Of a stretch of 64,000 nucleotides of DNA, positions 38,534-47,810 are shown piece after piece. The stretch is from CBDFKQ01 sp965248855 (GTDB lineage: Bacteria; Bacteroidota; Bacteroidia; Cytophagales; 172606-1). Location: positions 62,001 through 126,000 of the forward strand of contig CBDFKQ010000013.1 of NCBI GenBank assembly GCA_965248855.1. Direction: 5' to 3'. Below the pieces are notes generated by a model that did not search any database, was not told the origin of the DNA, and was given only the letters and a program-made list of their open reading frames with translations. The translations under genes and the position numbers were made by a program. Every line of letters starts with the position of its first letter. Position 1 is the stretch's first letter.

Positions 38534-39688
38534 TTATACCTTTTCCTTTTGAAGCATTGCAGGAAAAGTTTTTAAAATTATCATCATGTCCAACCAAATG
38601 GAGTACTTTTTTGCATACATCACATCAAGTTGTAATCTTTCCTGATCCGACATATCTTTTTTTCCTCTTTTTGTTACCTGCCATAATCCTGTTATTCCTG
38701 CAGGTGCCAAAAATCTTTTCGACCATTTATCGATAGTAAGTTGTTCTGCTTCATACAATGGTAAAGGGCGATTGCCAACTATCGACATATCACCAATTAA
38801 AACATTAAATAACTGAGGAATTTCATCAATACTTGTTTTTCTAATAAAATGACCTACTTTGGTAACTCTGGGATCGTTTGAAATTTTTACAAATTTATTG
38901 GTAACACCATATTGATTAAGGTGTTTAAGCTTTGCAAGCTCAGCATCCGCCCCTACCCTCATGGATCTAAATTTATAAAAATCAAATATTTTATAGCCTG
39001 TACCCACTCTCTTCGACCTATATAAAATAGGTCCTTTAGATTCCAATTTTATTAAAATGCAGACTATTATTAATACCGGGCTTGCTAAAAGTAATGCAAT
39101 GGAAGAAAAAACTATATCGAATAAGCGTTTGGAAAAAGGGATTTTATTCATAAATAATGAATCATCTATTTCCACCAATTTTGCTTTTCGTTTTCTGAAT
39201 TGATCCAAAAAAACAATTCTTTTATGCAAATCGACAAAATTTAAAGGAAAATGATAAAAATCATCTATGCCTGTTTTAAGTGCCTTAGACCTGTGTACAT
39301 TATCATTCTCCCCTACTGCAATAAATGGGATACCATCAAGATAATTTTCACTCTTTAATTTCGTAAAAAGCTCATAAACATCTCCATCAGTTAAATTTAC
39401 TTCACAAATTAAGGCTTTGGGTAAAGATGTAAATCCAATTTCTTTACTTTTAAAAAACCATTCGTTTACCTCACTAATTGTTTCCAAAGCAGTGCCAACG
39501 TAATTAAATTCCAACATATTTTCGGAAAAATATTTACTCTGGCGACCAACAAATAAAATATTACGAGGTTTATTTTCAGTAAAAACCACATGGCTTCCCT
39601 TTACTGTTCTATAATCAGTAAAATCATTTACTTCCCTTGGATGTACTAAGGAAGAATAATTAAATAATTGGTTGTTCGGCCCTGGCAT
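38534..39688 (-). CDS. Undecaprenyl-phosphate sugar transferase with degenerate receiver domain
   Basis: A 384-residue priming enzyme of the WcaJ/PglC class that starts a glycan on undecaprenyl phosphate. The catalytic part has a membrane helix (about 190-212), the 'KFRSMRVGADAE' and 'SIDEIPQLFNVLIGDMSIVG' blocks and 'PAGITGLWQV'. The N-terminal part (about 42-165) folds like a response-regulator receiver by pattern. It lacks the acidic pair, the phospho-Asp (Glu96 in CEVNLTDGD), the switch Ser/Thr and the Lys, so it cannot be phosphorylated. Its start overlaps the end of a true receiver gene by 29 nt, pointing to coupled expression. Confidence 0.9.
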   Translation of the reverse strand: MPGPNNQLFNYSSLVHPREVNDFTDYRTVKGSHVVFTENKPRNILFVGRQSKYFSENMLEFNYVGTALETISEVNEWFFKSKEIGFTSLPKALICEVNLTDGDVYELFTKLKSENYLDGIPFIAVGENDNVHRSKALKTGIDDFYHFPLNFVDLHKRIVFLDQFRKRKAKLVEIDDSLFMNKIPFSKRLFDIVFSSIALLLASPVLIIVCILIKLESKGPILYRSKRVGTGYKIFDFYKFRSMRVGADAELAKLKHLNQYGVTNKFVKISNDPRVTKVGHFIRKTSIDEIPQLFNVLIGDMSIVGNRPLPLYEAEQLTIDKWSKRFLAPAGITGLWQVTKRGKKDMSDQERLQLDVMYAKKYSIWLDMMIILKTFPAMLQKEKV

Positions 39689-40070
39689 TATTTACAATAT
39701 TTTTTGGTTGAATAGCCGCATCAATTTTACTAAGGAGATCTGTCGGATTAAATGGTTTGTATACAAATTCAAACGCACCGATTTCAAAAAATTTTAATTT
39801 TTCATTAACATTTTCAATTCCGGAAAGAATCATAACGGGTATTGTACGGAAATAACCACTTTTCTTAAGGTTAATTAAAAAATCATAGCCGTTTAAATGA
39901 GGCATATTTACATCAGAAATAATTAAATCGGGAATGTTACCTTCCTCAAGCCACATCATTGCATCTACCCCATCTTTTTTTGCGACAACATTATAATCTT
40001 TTCTTAGAAACAAATCTAACAAGGTGCGTATGCTAACATCATCATCTAAAATTAGTATTTGTTTTTTCAT
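39660..40070 (-). CDS. Stand-alone response-regulator receiver protein
   Basis: A 136-residue CheY-like receiver without an output domain. The acidic pair is at Asp9-Asp11, the phospho-acceptor is Asp53 in SDVNMP, Ser83 is the switch residue and Lys105 is in YKPF. It should therefore be phosphorylatable. It overlaps the sugar transferase gene by 29 nt, and the transferase's own N-terminal domain is a degraded version of the same fold. A role in controlling glycan priming by protein contact is inferred from this arrangement. The kinase is unknown. Confidence 0.9.
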   Translation of the reverse strand: MKKQILILDDDVSIRTLLDLFLRKDYNVVAKKDGVDAMMWLEEGNIPDLIISDVNMPHLNGYDFLINLKKSGYFRTIPVMILSGIENVNEKLKFFEIGAFEFVYKPFNPTDLLSKIDAAIQPKNIVNNARAEQPII

Positions 40071-40727
40071 AATTTATATATTTGCTGTTAATATTCTAAA
40101 AAAATCATTTAGTAGAAGAACCTTACATCCTTAATACAATAATTATATATAAGGTAATCTATTGAAGAAAAATAAAAATGTTTTCTTTAAAATTACTTAT
40201 ATCAATAATAATACCCTTTTAATTTTATTTTATGAATAACCTGTTTAAATTTTTTATTCATAACTTTATCAACTTTTTAAGATTTGATAAAAACTAAATG
40301 AATTGTTAAACAAAATTAAAAAATAAATATAATACAATAATACAATAATGAATAATTCTAAAATAATTTAACTTGTATAACAGCTATTTTATAAGATGAA
40401 GTTAATGCCGAAAATATTTTATGGTAACTATTAAAGAATAAAATCGTATAATGATAAAAAATCACAAATATTTTTCTTTAACTGCTTTAATATTAAAATA
40501 ATTATATTTTATAGAAGTTAAGTGCTTGATAATCTCATGAAAAGTTAATTTATCTAACAAAATAAGTAAATTATTTTAAGTAATTAATCTTTATCATATA
40601 TTTAAAAAAAAAAATAAAATGTTATTGTTTTAGCACTGTAATATTACAGTGTTATGACATCATTAATATTTACATGTATAATTATTTATAAACTTTAAAT
40701 ATTGCAATTAAAAGCTCATTACTACTT
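40071..40727 (+). other. Long AT-rich intergenic region with a palindromic site
   Basis: About 660 nt between the receiver gene (minus) and the PorP-SPOR gene (plus). No ORF of note is seen. It contains the perfect palindrome at 40634-40651 (separate entry). The high AT content could hide promoters for both directions; no clear TAnnTTTG was found. Confidence 0.4.
40634..40651. promoter_or_regulatory. Perfect 18-bp palindrome, possible operator
   Basis: CACTGTAATATTACAGTG is fully symmetrical and lies 77 nt upstream of the PorP-SPOR start. Symmetry and position suggest a dimeric repressor or activator site; the protein is unknown. Confidence 0.45.
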
Positions 40728-42065
40728 ATGAGAAAAACTTACATACTTATATACTTCTTTTTTTTTGTTTTATTTACTTATACAAAAGCCTTCTCACAAG
40801 ATTTCCCTATATATTCTACTCTATTTAACAATCTATATGCTATAAACCCTGCATTGGCCGGTGAAAAAGGAATTAATACTCTTTATTTAACTTATCACAA
40901 ACAAATAATTGGTAATTTAAATGATGCGCCATATAGTGGATTATTAAACCTACAAGGCCCGATTGGAAAAACCAGATCATCAGTAGGGTTTAATGTACAA
41001 ACTTTTAAAAGAAGCTTGTTAAATACTACAGATGCATCGTTAACATTTGCACACAGAATAGATTTTGGTAACAATCATAATCTGAGATTCGGTATATCCG
41101 GTGGGATTTTAAGTTACGGCATTAATACAGATAAATTATCTGCCGAAGAAGTATCGGATCCGGCATTAATTTATCGATTAAATAATAAAATTAAAATTGC
41201 AGGGCAATTTGGAGCCAATTATCAGTTAAAAAATTTCCAATTGGGGGTGTCTTTTCCAAAACTTTTTACTTTTTATTATATTGATCAAAATGAAAATTCA
41301 TCAAGAAAAGAGCTTTATCCTTTAAGGAATTTTTTATTGACTGCATCTTATGATTTTACTCTTTCACCCGAGTTAGTTTTTAAACCTCTCGTTATTTTCA
41401 GAAAACTTGAATATGAATACTCTAATTCAAATTTAGAAATAACGGGGACTCTTATTTATCATAAAATAGGTTGGTTTGGGGTTTCATACAGGCAAAAATA
41501 TGGAACTGCATTTTTAATTGGACTAAAAGTTAAAGATTATTTAAGTTTTGGTTATTCCTATAAAATTGTAAACTCTGAAGTTAAAAATTATAATAATGCA
41601 GCGCATGAAATTCAATTGGGGATATTTTTTGGAAAACGAACTAAACATGATCCTGCACCCATTGCAGAGGTCATAAAACCGGTAGAAAATATTAAGGAAG
41701 TTGAAATTGTTGCTAAAAATGAAAAAATACAGGAGCAAAAAGTAGATTCAAAAATTATAGAAATTCCTAAAGTTGAAACAAGAAGAGAAATAATCCCGGA
41801 AAAAAAATCTTCTAATCCATTAGAAATGTCGCAGGGAAATTATGTTGTTGTTGGAGCTTTCAAAATTAAAAAGAATGCTCAAAATTATACACAGCAATTA
41901 AAAGATATGGGATACCAATCAAAAATGGGCTTTAATTCTTCAACGCAGTTTTATTATGTATTTATTTATAAGTCAAATGAAATAAATCAGGCTACCCAAG
42001 AAATGGATTCATTTAAAAGTGTTCAGGGTTTTGAAAATACATGGATCCTTACTGTAACAAAATAA
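40728..42065 (+). CDS. PorP/SprF-like outer-membrane protein fused to a SPOR domain
   Basis: A 445-residue protein with a signal peptide (to about 22, ending KAFS). The 22-300 region fits the PorP/SprF family of type IX secretion/gliding proteins ('FPIYSTLFNNLYAINPALAG', 'RSSVGFNVQTF', beta-barrel pattern). A Lys/Glu-rich linker (about 300-365) follows. The last 75 residues (from 'GNYVVVGAFKIKKNAQNY') look like a SPOR domain, which binds glycan strands without peptides. Joining an outer-membrane barrel to a peptidoglycan-binding domain is unusual for PorP proteins. A role in anchoring the secretion or motility apparatus is inferred. Confidence 0.82.
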   Translation: MRKTYILIYFFFFVLFTYTKAFSQDFPIYSTLFNNLYAINPALAGEKGINTLYLTYHKQIIGNLNDAPYSGLLNLQGPIGKTRSSVGFNVQTFKRSLLNTTDASLTFAHRIDFGNNHNLRFGISGGILSYGINTDKLSAEEVSDPALIYRLNNKIKIAGQFGANYQLKNFQLGVSFPKLFTFYYIDQNENSSRKELYPLRNFLLTASYDFTLSPELVFKPLVIFRKLEYEYSNSNLEITGTLIYHKIGWFGVSYRQKYGTAFLIGLKVKDYLSFGYSYKIVNSEVKNYNNAAHEIQLGIFFGKRTKHDPAPIAEVIKPVENIKEVEIVAKNEKIQEQKVDSKIIEIPKVETRREIIPEKKSSNPLEMSQGNYVVVGAFKIKKNAQNYTQQLKDMGYQSKMGFNSSTQFYYVFIYKSNEINQATQEMDSFKSVQGFENTWILTVTK

Positions 42066-42084
42066 ATAAATAAAATGATTTTAT
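42062..42084. terminator. AT-only inverted repeat between porP-SPOR and gpsA
   Basis: Perfect 11-bp arms ATAAATAAAAT / ATTTTATTTAT around one G, overlapping the PorP stop codon. It lies between convergent genes and may act as a weak bidirectional terminator. Confidence 0.4.
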
Positions 42085-42089
42085 TTATA

Positions 42090-43094
42090 TTATTTCAATC
42101 TTTCTCTTAAACTCATCATTTCTCTGGCCGGAGAGGCATTATTATATAAGATATTAAAAACTGCAGATACAATTGGCATATCTAATCTGTAAAAAATATT
42201 TATTTCGTGCACACTTTTTACAGCATAATATCCTTCTGCAATCATGTTCATCTCTACTTGTGCAGATTTTACACTATAACCTCTTCCAATCATATTCCCA
42301 AACATTCTGTTACGACTGAATTGAGAATAAGCAGTTACAAGTAAATCTCCTAAATATGCCGATCCGGTTAAATCGCGATAAGTAGGAAAAAGCGTATCAA
42401 CAAAATTTTTAATTTCCTGCATGGCATTGGAAACTAAAACGGCTTGAAAATTATCTCCATATCCTAATCCGTGAGTTATACCACACGCCAAGGCAATAAT
42501 ATTTTTCATTATTGCAGAATATTCAATTCCATAAATATCCTGTGAAGGAAAAGCATGGATATAACGGCAAGTAATTAAATTTGCAAATAAAGATGCAGTT
42601 TGTATATTTTTTGAAGCTATTGTTAAATAAGATTGCTTTTCCAGAGCTACTTCTTCAGCATGGCAAGGTCCTGCAATAACTGCAATATTTTCTGCCGGAA
42701 CACTAAAATTTTGTTCTAACCAATCTGTTATTAAAATATTTTTCCCGGGTATCATACCTTTAATGCCTGATATAACTTTTTTATCTTTTAAATCTTCAAC
42801 CGAAACATTACTCATCGATTGTTGCAAAAAGGCAGCAGGGATTACTAAAATTACATATTGGGAGTCGGCTAAGGCCTCTTTTATATCAGTAAATACTTTT
42901 ACTTTATCAGGATTTATATAAACATCACTTAAATACTTAGGATTATGACCGTATTTTGTAATATAAGCAGCAATTTCTGAGTTACGTAACCACCATCTCA
43001 TCTGAGTTTCTCCTTCGGATAAAATTTTAACAATAGCCGTTGCCCAACTTCCTCCGCCAATCACAGTAATTAAAGAAGCATTAATTTTATCCAC
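42090..43094 (-). CDS. gpsA: Glycerol-3-phosphate dehydrogenase [NAD(P)+]
   Basis: Reduces dihydroxyacetone phosphate to glycerol 3-phosphate for phospholipid synthesis. I take the GTG at 43094 as start (334 residues, then 'DKINASLITVIGGGSWATA'), because the longer TTG reading from 43145 adds 17 residues of no family pattern. The Rossmann motif GGGSWATA, the 'GIKGM' segment, the catalytic Lys in 'EYSAIMKNIIALACG' and 'YLGDLLVTAYSQFSRN' are all present. Cytoplasmic. It lies downstream of the hlyD-tolC terminator and is transcribed alone. Confidence 0.9.
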   Translation of the reverse strand: MDKINASLITVIGGGSWATAIVKILSEGETQMRWWLRNSEIAAYITKYGHNPKYLSDVYINPDKVKVFTDIKEALADSQYVILVIPAAFLQQSMSNVSVEDLKDKKVISGIKGMIPGKNILITDWLEQNFSVPAENIAVIAGPCHAEEVALEKQSYLTIASKNIQTASLFANLITCRYIHAFPSQDIYGIEYSAIMKNIIALACGITHGLGYGDNFQAVLVSNAMQEIKNFVDTLFPTYRDLTGSAYLGDLLVTAYSQFSRNRMFGNMIGRGYSVKSAQVEMNMIAEGYYAVKSVHEINIFYRLDMPIVSAVFNILYNNASPAREMMSLRERLK

Positions 43095-43156
43095 AATGTA
43101 ATTTTTTAATTCGCCATGAAGATAAGTGATTTTAATTCTGACCAAAAAGAATAAAT

Positions 43157-43206
43157 TTCATTAAACAAAAAAACTTTGCTTAAGCAAAGTTTTTTTGTTT
43201 AATGAA
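43157..43206 (-). terminator. Perfect 50-bp palindrome, terminator of the tolC-hlyD operon
   Basis: A 25-nt arm (43157-43181) is followed directly by its exact complement (43182-43206), with no loop. It has A7/T7 runs flanking an ACTTTGCTT core. It lies just after the hlyD stop codon on the minus strand and before gpsA. Confidence 0.8.
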
Positions 43207-43217
43207 AAAGGGAAAAA

Positions 43218-44597
43218 TTATTTTTTAATATCATCTCTATTATTCATTTTTTTTGCAATTAAATCTCCATTTTTTAGTTTTTTCGAAACAATAGCAAAAG
43301 GTCCAATTACTATTTCATCTTTCTCTTTTAAACCATTTACAATCTCGATGTTATCAAAGTCACTGATTCCGGTTTTAACTTCATGTGCAACTGCCTTGCC
43401 ATTTTCAAAAATAAAAACAATCTCTTTCATCTTTTCAGCTTTAATCTGATTTTCATCATCTACGCTATTGCCTTTGGGTGTATCTTTTATTTTTTTAATT
43501 TTTTGTTTGTCATTAATTATAAGATCATCTGCATTCCTTGTTGTTACTGAGGAAAGTGGTACAGATAAAATATTAGATTTTTTTTCTGTAATAATCTCAA
43601 CTGAAGCTGTCATACCCGGCCTAAAAGGTGCTTTAGATTTTTTATCAGTCATTAAAGTTTTATAAGAATCTTGAAGCATTCTAATTTTTACCTGAAATTC
43701 TGTAACAGCATCTGCAGAAGTTGTTGAGTTTGCAGTATTTGCAATCTCTGTTACGATTCCTTTAAATTTAATATCTTTATCACTATAGGCATCAACTTCT
43801 ATAATCACTGTATCTTTTAAATTTACTTTTGTAATATCATTTTCGTTTACATCTACTTGAACTTCCATATTATTTAAATTCGCAATGCGTAACATTTCTG
43901 TTCCTGCCATTTGAGATGTGCCCACTACTCGCTCGCCTTTTTCAACAGATAACTTTGATACAATACCATTTACCGGAGAAAAAATTTCTGTTTTTCTTAA
44001 ATTTGTTTGAGCATCCTTTAAAGAAGCCTGAGAACTTTTAAAATTATATTTTGCTGCCTGAACACTTTGCTTCGCTGCTTCCAAATTTTGTTTTGCAACA
44101 ATAAAATTGGCTTCTGAAGTTTGAAAATCAGCATCAGAAATTACCTTTTGATCATGAAGTTTTTTCTGCCGTTCAAAATCTAATTTTGTGCGGGTAAATT
44201 GAGCATCCATTTGTGCAACTTGTGCCTGCATTTGACCGGTACTTGCTTCGCTGCTTTTTACGGCAGCATTTGATCTATCAACAGCCAGCTGATAATTTTC
44301 CGGACGGATTCTTAATAGTAATTGACCTTGAACCACTGAATCACCTTCCTTTACAAAAAGTTCGGTAATCTCACCCGATACATCAGGTGAAATTTTAACT
44401 TCAATTTCAGGTTGTATTTTTCCTGATGCACTTACTTTTTCTATTATTTCTGCTCTTTTAGCTTTTTCTATTTCAACTTCAGTTGGCTTTTCTTTCCCAA
44501 TCCAACCGGCAGATTTTGCGATAATAGCTAAGAGCAATAAGGCACCAACCGAAATTCCCAGAATTAAAAGAATGTTATTACTTTTACGTTTCGCCAT
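43218..44597 (-). CDS. HlyD/MacA-type efflux periplasmic adaptor
   Basis: A 459-residue membrane-fusion protein with one N-terminal membrane helix (about 9-30). The lipoyl half-motif 'SGKIQPEIEVKISPDVSGEI' (in part), a long periplasmic coiled coil (about 95-195) and the beta-barrel and membrane-proximal domains follow. It links an inner-membrane pump to TolC. Its gene follows tolC by 27 nt on the minus strand, but no permease or ABC transporter gene is next to it. The pump must be encoded elsewhere. Confidence 0.88.
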   Translation of the reverse strand: MAKRKSNNILLILGISVGALLLLAIIAKSAGWIGKEKPTEVEIEKAKRAEIIEKVSASGKIQPEIEVKISPDVSGEITELFVKEGDSVVQGQLLLRIRPENYQLAVDRSNAAVKSSEASTGQMQAQVAQMDAQFTRTKLDFERQKKLHDQKVISDADFQTSEANFIVAKQNLEAAKQSVQAAKYNFKSSQASLKDAQTNLRKTEIFSPVNGIVSKLSVEKGERVVGTSQMAGTEMLRIANLNNMEVQVDVNENDITKVNLKDTVIIEVDAYSDKDIKFKGIVTEIANTANSTTSADAVTEFQVKIRMLQDSYKTLMTDKKSKAPFRPGMTASVEIITEKKSNILSVPLSSVTTRNADDLIINDKQKIKKIKDTPKGNSVDDENQIKAEKMKEIVFIFENGKAVAHEVKTGISDFDNIEIVNGLKEKDEIVIGPFAIVSKKLKNGDLIAKKMNNRDDIKK

Positions 44598-44624
44598 TTA
44601 ATTAAAATAAAGTTATTTTTAAAA

Positions 44625-46052
44625 TTAAAATACAAGTGGTTTATTTTGATAGAAATCTAATATTTTATTTCTAAAAATATAATTATATTTTGCCTGTACC
44701 AAATTTGCTTTTGCTTTTCCTAAGTTAGTCTTCGATAAACTTAAATCAATAGAGGTTGAAAGACCAACCTGATATCGTGATTCTGTTCCTTTATAAGATA
44801 ATTCTAACGATTCAACTTGCTTTTTATAAGCCAGGTATTGTTGCCCTGCCGTTACCATATCAACGTATGCCTGTTCAATTGTTTGCCTAAGTAATACTCG
44901 TGTATTTTGAGCAGTTAACTCAGATTGTTTACGAGTAATAATTGCAGAAGAAATCTTTGTACGTGTTTGCCAGGCATTAAAAATCGGTATTGTTAATGTT
45001 AACCCTACATATTTATTAAAATAATCTTTAAGCTGATTGAATAAGGGATAATCTTGAAAGGAAGGAGGAGTAAAATTTTGAGGAAGTGAATAAACGGTAT
45101 CATTTTTTACAAATCCAATTGGTTGAACATTACCTGATGATTGGCCGGGTACAGTAATTTTATTTCTATCTGAAAACTGAGAATTTAAATTGGCATTTAA
45201 AGTTAAGTATGGATATAACCCACCTTTTGCGATTTTAACCGCGTATTGGTTACTTTCTATTCTGGTATCGGCTGCTTTTATATTAGGTTGAGAACTTTTA
45301 GCAACTTCAAATATTTCATTCGAATTTTTCTCATAATTAGTTATTTCAGGGTCATTTAATGAAACTGTTTCAACTTCAAAATTAAAATCATAAGGGAGAT
45401 TCATATTTTGCATTAAATTTAATTTTGCTATTCTTACATTATTCTGCGCATTTACCAAAGTCAATTCATCGTTTGCCAATTGCGATTTTATATCATATAA
45501 ATCAAATTCAGGTTTTGAACCCGCCTTAACTAATTTTCCGGTTCTTTCTACTTGCTGTTTTGAAGTTTCCACTTGAACTTTTGCAATTTCAACTTGCTCC
45601 TGGTTATTCATAACCTGCAAATAATAATTAATCACATTAAGCAAAACAGTATTTTTACTTTGTTCAGCATCATACTTAAATGCTTTAATTAAGGTTCTAT
45701 TTTGAATTACTGTATGTTTTTGTTGTAAGCCTCTAAAAAAAGTCCATTGAAAGTTTAATGATGGGTTCAAATATTGCTGAGTACCCTGTTCATATTTATA
45801 TGTAGTTTGATTTAATATCCTTCCTGCACTTAATCCATAAGGAATTTGAGCATTTAAAGTTGGTAATAAACCTGTTCTGGATTGAAAATAATTTATCTGA
45901 CTATTATTCAGATACAAATTACTTTGTTTAATAGAAATGCTATTACCTATTGCATAATCGACACATTCCTGAACAGTCCATTTTTTTTGGGCGTTTACAG
46001 TTAAACTTAAAAACAGAAAAGCAACCCAACTATATTTTAATAGTTTCGTCAT
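44625..46052 (-). CDS. TolC family outer-membrane channel
   Basis: A 475-residue outer-membrane efflux protein with signal peptide (to about 21, ending VNAQ). It has the two-fold TolC repeat with long helices ('QEQVEIAKVQVETSKQQVER' and 'SRYQVGLSTSIDLSLSKTN') and beta strands. It forms the exit duct for a tripartite pump with the adjacent HlyD protein. It is first in the two-gene operon. Substrate is unknown. Confidence 0.9.
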   Translation of the reverse strand: MTKLLKYSWVAFLFLSLTVNAQKKWTVQECVDYAIGNSISIKQSNLYLNNSQINYFQSRTGLLPTLNAQIPYGLSAGRILNQTTYKYEQGTQQYLNPSLNFQWTFFRGLQQKHTVIQNRTLIKAFKYDAEQSKNTVLLNVINYYLQVMNNQEQVEIAKVQVETSKQQVERTGKLVKAGSKPEFDLYDIKSQLANDELTLVNAQNNVRIAKLNLMQNMNLPYDFNFEVETVSLNDPEITNYEKNSNEIFEVAKSSQPNIKAADTRIESNQYAVKIAKGGLYPYLTLNANLNSQFSDRNKITVPGQSSGNVQPIGFVKNDTVYSLPQNFTPPSFQDYPLFNQLKDYFNKYVGLTLTIPIFNAWQTRTKISSAIITRKQSELTAQNTRVLLRQTIEQAYVDMVTAGQQYLAYKKQVESLELSYKGTESRYQVGLSTSIDLSLSKTNLGKAKANLVQAKYNYIFRNKILDFYQNKPLVF

Positions 46053-46104
46053 ATAAATTAGTATAAGATTTTTTTTTAAAAATATTTATTTAAGAATTAT
46101 TGTA

Positions 46105-46779
46105 CTATTCAACAGGGGCGATATAAATTACATCTTTCACCCATTTTAAATGTTTTAAATAATTTAATACAATTGTTACTACTTCCGAATCAATTTCTAT
46201 AAAATGATAAGCCAAATCATTCTTTCCTTTTCGAGAAACATTCATTGTCGCAATATTTATATCTTCGTTTGAAAGGACATCTGCTATAAAAGCAATTGTT
46301 CCTCTTACATCTTCTGCTTTTATTATCAAGGTATGTAAGCGGGCTGAAAAATCTGCTCTAAACCCATCCACCTCCGAAATATTTATCATTCCCCCACCCA
46401 AACTCTCACCAATTACTTCAAAAGATTTTTCTCCGGATTTTAAATTAATTTTTATTGTATTTGGGTGTAATGTTGATGCATTACCAACTGATTTAAAAGT
46501 ATAATTCAATGCAACTTCTTTAGCATACTCAAATGAATTTTTTATCCTAATATCATCGGTTGCAAAATCCATCAAACCTGCAATGATTGCTCTATCACTA
46601 CCATGGCCTTCATAAGTTCTTGCAAATGAATTGTAAAAAACAATATCGGCATGCGATGGTATTGATTCTAAAATTCGTGTTGCCAACCTTCCAATTCTTA
46701 CAACTCCTGCTGTATGCGAACTTGAAGGACCAATCATAACCGGACCAATCATATCAAAAATGCTGCTTCTTTCTGTCAA
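46105..46779 (-). CDS. L-serine dehydratase, beta subunit
   Basis: Beta subunit of the iron-sulfur L-serine dehydratase, which turns L-serine into pyruvate and ammonia. The SDH_beta domain starts 'SSIFDMIGPVMIGPSSSHTAG', and a C-terminal ACT domain (about the last 70 residues) follows. I take TTG 46779 (224 residues) because family members begin close to this point. A TTG at 46845 would add 22 residues ('PNNRINKLFLSL...') unlike the family. The alpha subunit with the Fe-S cysteines is not in the window. The start choice is uncertain. Confidence 0.82.
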   Translation of the reverse strand: MTERSSIFDMIGPVMIGPSSSHTAGVVRIGRLATRILESIPSHADIVFYNSFARTYEGHGSDRAIIAGLMDFATDDIRIKNSFEYAKEVALNYTFKSVGNASTLHPNTIKINLKSGEKSFEVIGESLGGGMINISEVDGFRADFSARLHTLIIKAEDVRGTIAFIADVLSNEDINIATMNVSRKGKNDLAYHFIEIDSEVVTIVLNYLKHLKWVKDVIYIAPVE

Positions 46780-46928
46780 AATAATTTTATAAGTAATAAG
46801 TTTACATAATGATAAAAATAATTTATTGATTCGATTATTAGGCAATGATAATCAGAAATTAAAATCAATCTTTCAAAAATTTGATAAAAGGTAAATTTCT
46901 TTGATAAAGTATATAATTTTATAGGATT

Positions 46929-47797
46929 ATGAAAAATTTATCTTTCTTTAAAAAGTTTAGAAAACAAAAATACAATTGGATTTTTTTTAATACTGCATTT
47001 GTAAAATCCAATTCTAAAATATTATCAATTTCAAACAGATCATTTCAATATGGTGATGGAATTTTTGAAACAATGCTTGCAGAAAATGGTAAAATAAAAT
47101 TTTTAGACGATCATTTAGGAAGATTAACAAATGGTTTATCTATTTTAAATATTGAAAAACCAATTGTATTAACAGGTCAATTTTTAAATGAGCTTTTAAT
47201 TAATATTTTAAAAAAAATAATTATAAGGAAAATGAAAAAAATCTTTACAGATTAAAATTACAAATTTGGCGTAGACCGGGCGGTTTATACTCGCCTGAAA
47301 GTAATGAAGCTGAATTTTGCATTTCTATAACAGAATTTCAAAAAAAACTAACTGTAAAGAACAATGTTTTATTTTATGGTGATATCAATTTATCCTTTTC
47401 TAAAATATCTTCGTTAAAAACATGTAACTCACTTCCATATATTATGGCATCACTTTCAAAGAAAAAATATAATGTTGATGACATGATTCTTTCAACCAAA
47501 GAAGGTTATATAAGTGAATGTACTTCAACAAATATTTTTTGGATAAAAGATGGCACAATATTTACTCCCTCATTATATACGGGTTGCATTGATGGTATTA
47601 TGCGGAAACAAGTGATAAATAAATGTTCGGAATTAAATATTAATATACAAATAGGAGAATTTACAAAAGATATTTTATTGGATGCTGATGCTGTTTTTAC
47701 AAGTAATGTTACAGGCTTCCACCCTATTAAAAAAATCGAAGAAAAAAATTTTTCGATTGATATTGCACTTAAAATTATTCAAAACTTAAAACTGTAA
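46929..47797 (+). CDS. Class IV PLP aminotransferase (PabC/BCAT-like), frameshifted
   Basis: About 289 residues after repair. The N-terminal part (46929-47255) has 'SNRSFQYGDGIFETMLAENG'. The middle carries the PLP lysine in 'SSLKTCNSLPYIMAS', and the 'ECTSTNIFWIKDG' block follows. The frame breaks at the A8 run 47210-47217: with nine A's it reads 'ILKKNNYKENEKNLYRLKLQ' continuously. Aminodeoxychorismate lyase and branched-chain aminotransferase share this fold. The short length and motifs lean to PabC-type, but function is not certain. This is the only -1 case in the window. Confidence 0.8.
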
Positions 47798-47810
47798 AAA
47801 CGTTATAATT

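Noticed and set aside
43095..43145. Longer TTG start of gpsA
   Set aside because: Adds 17 residues before the Rossmann motif that family members do not have.
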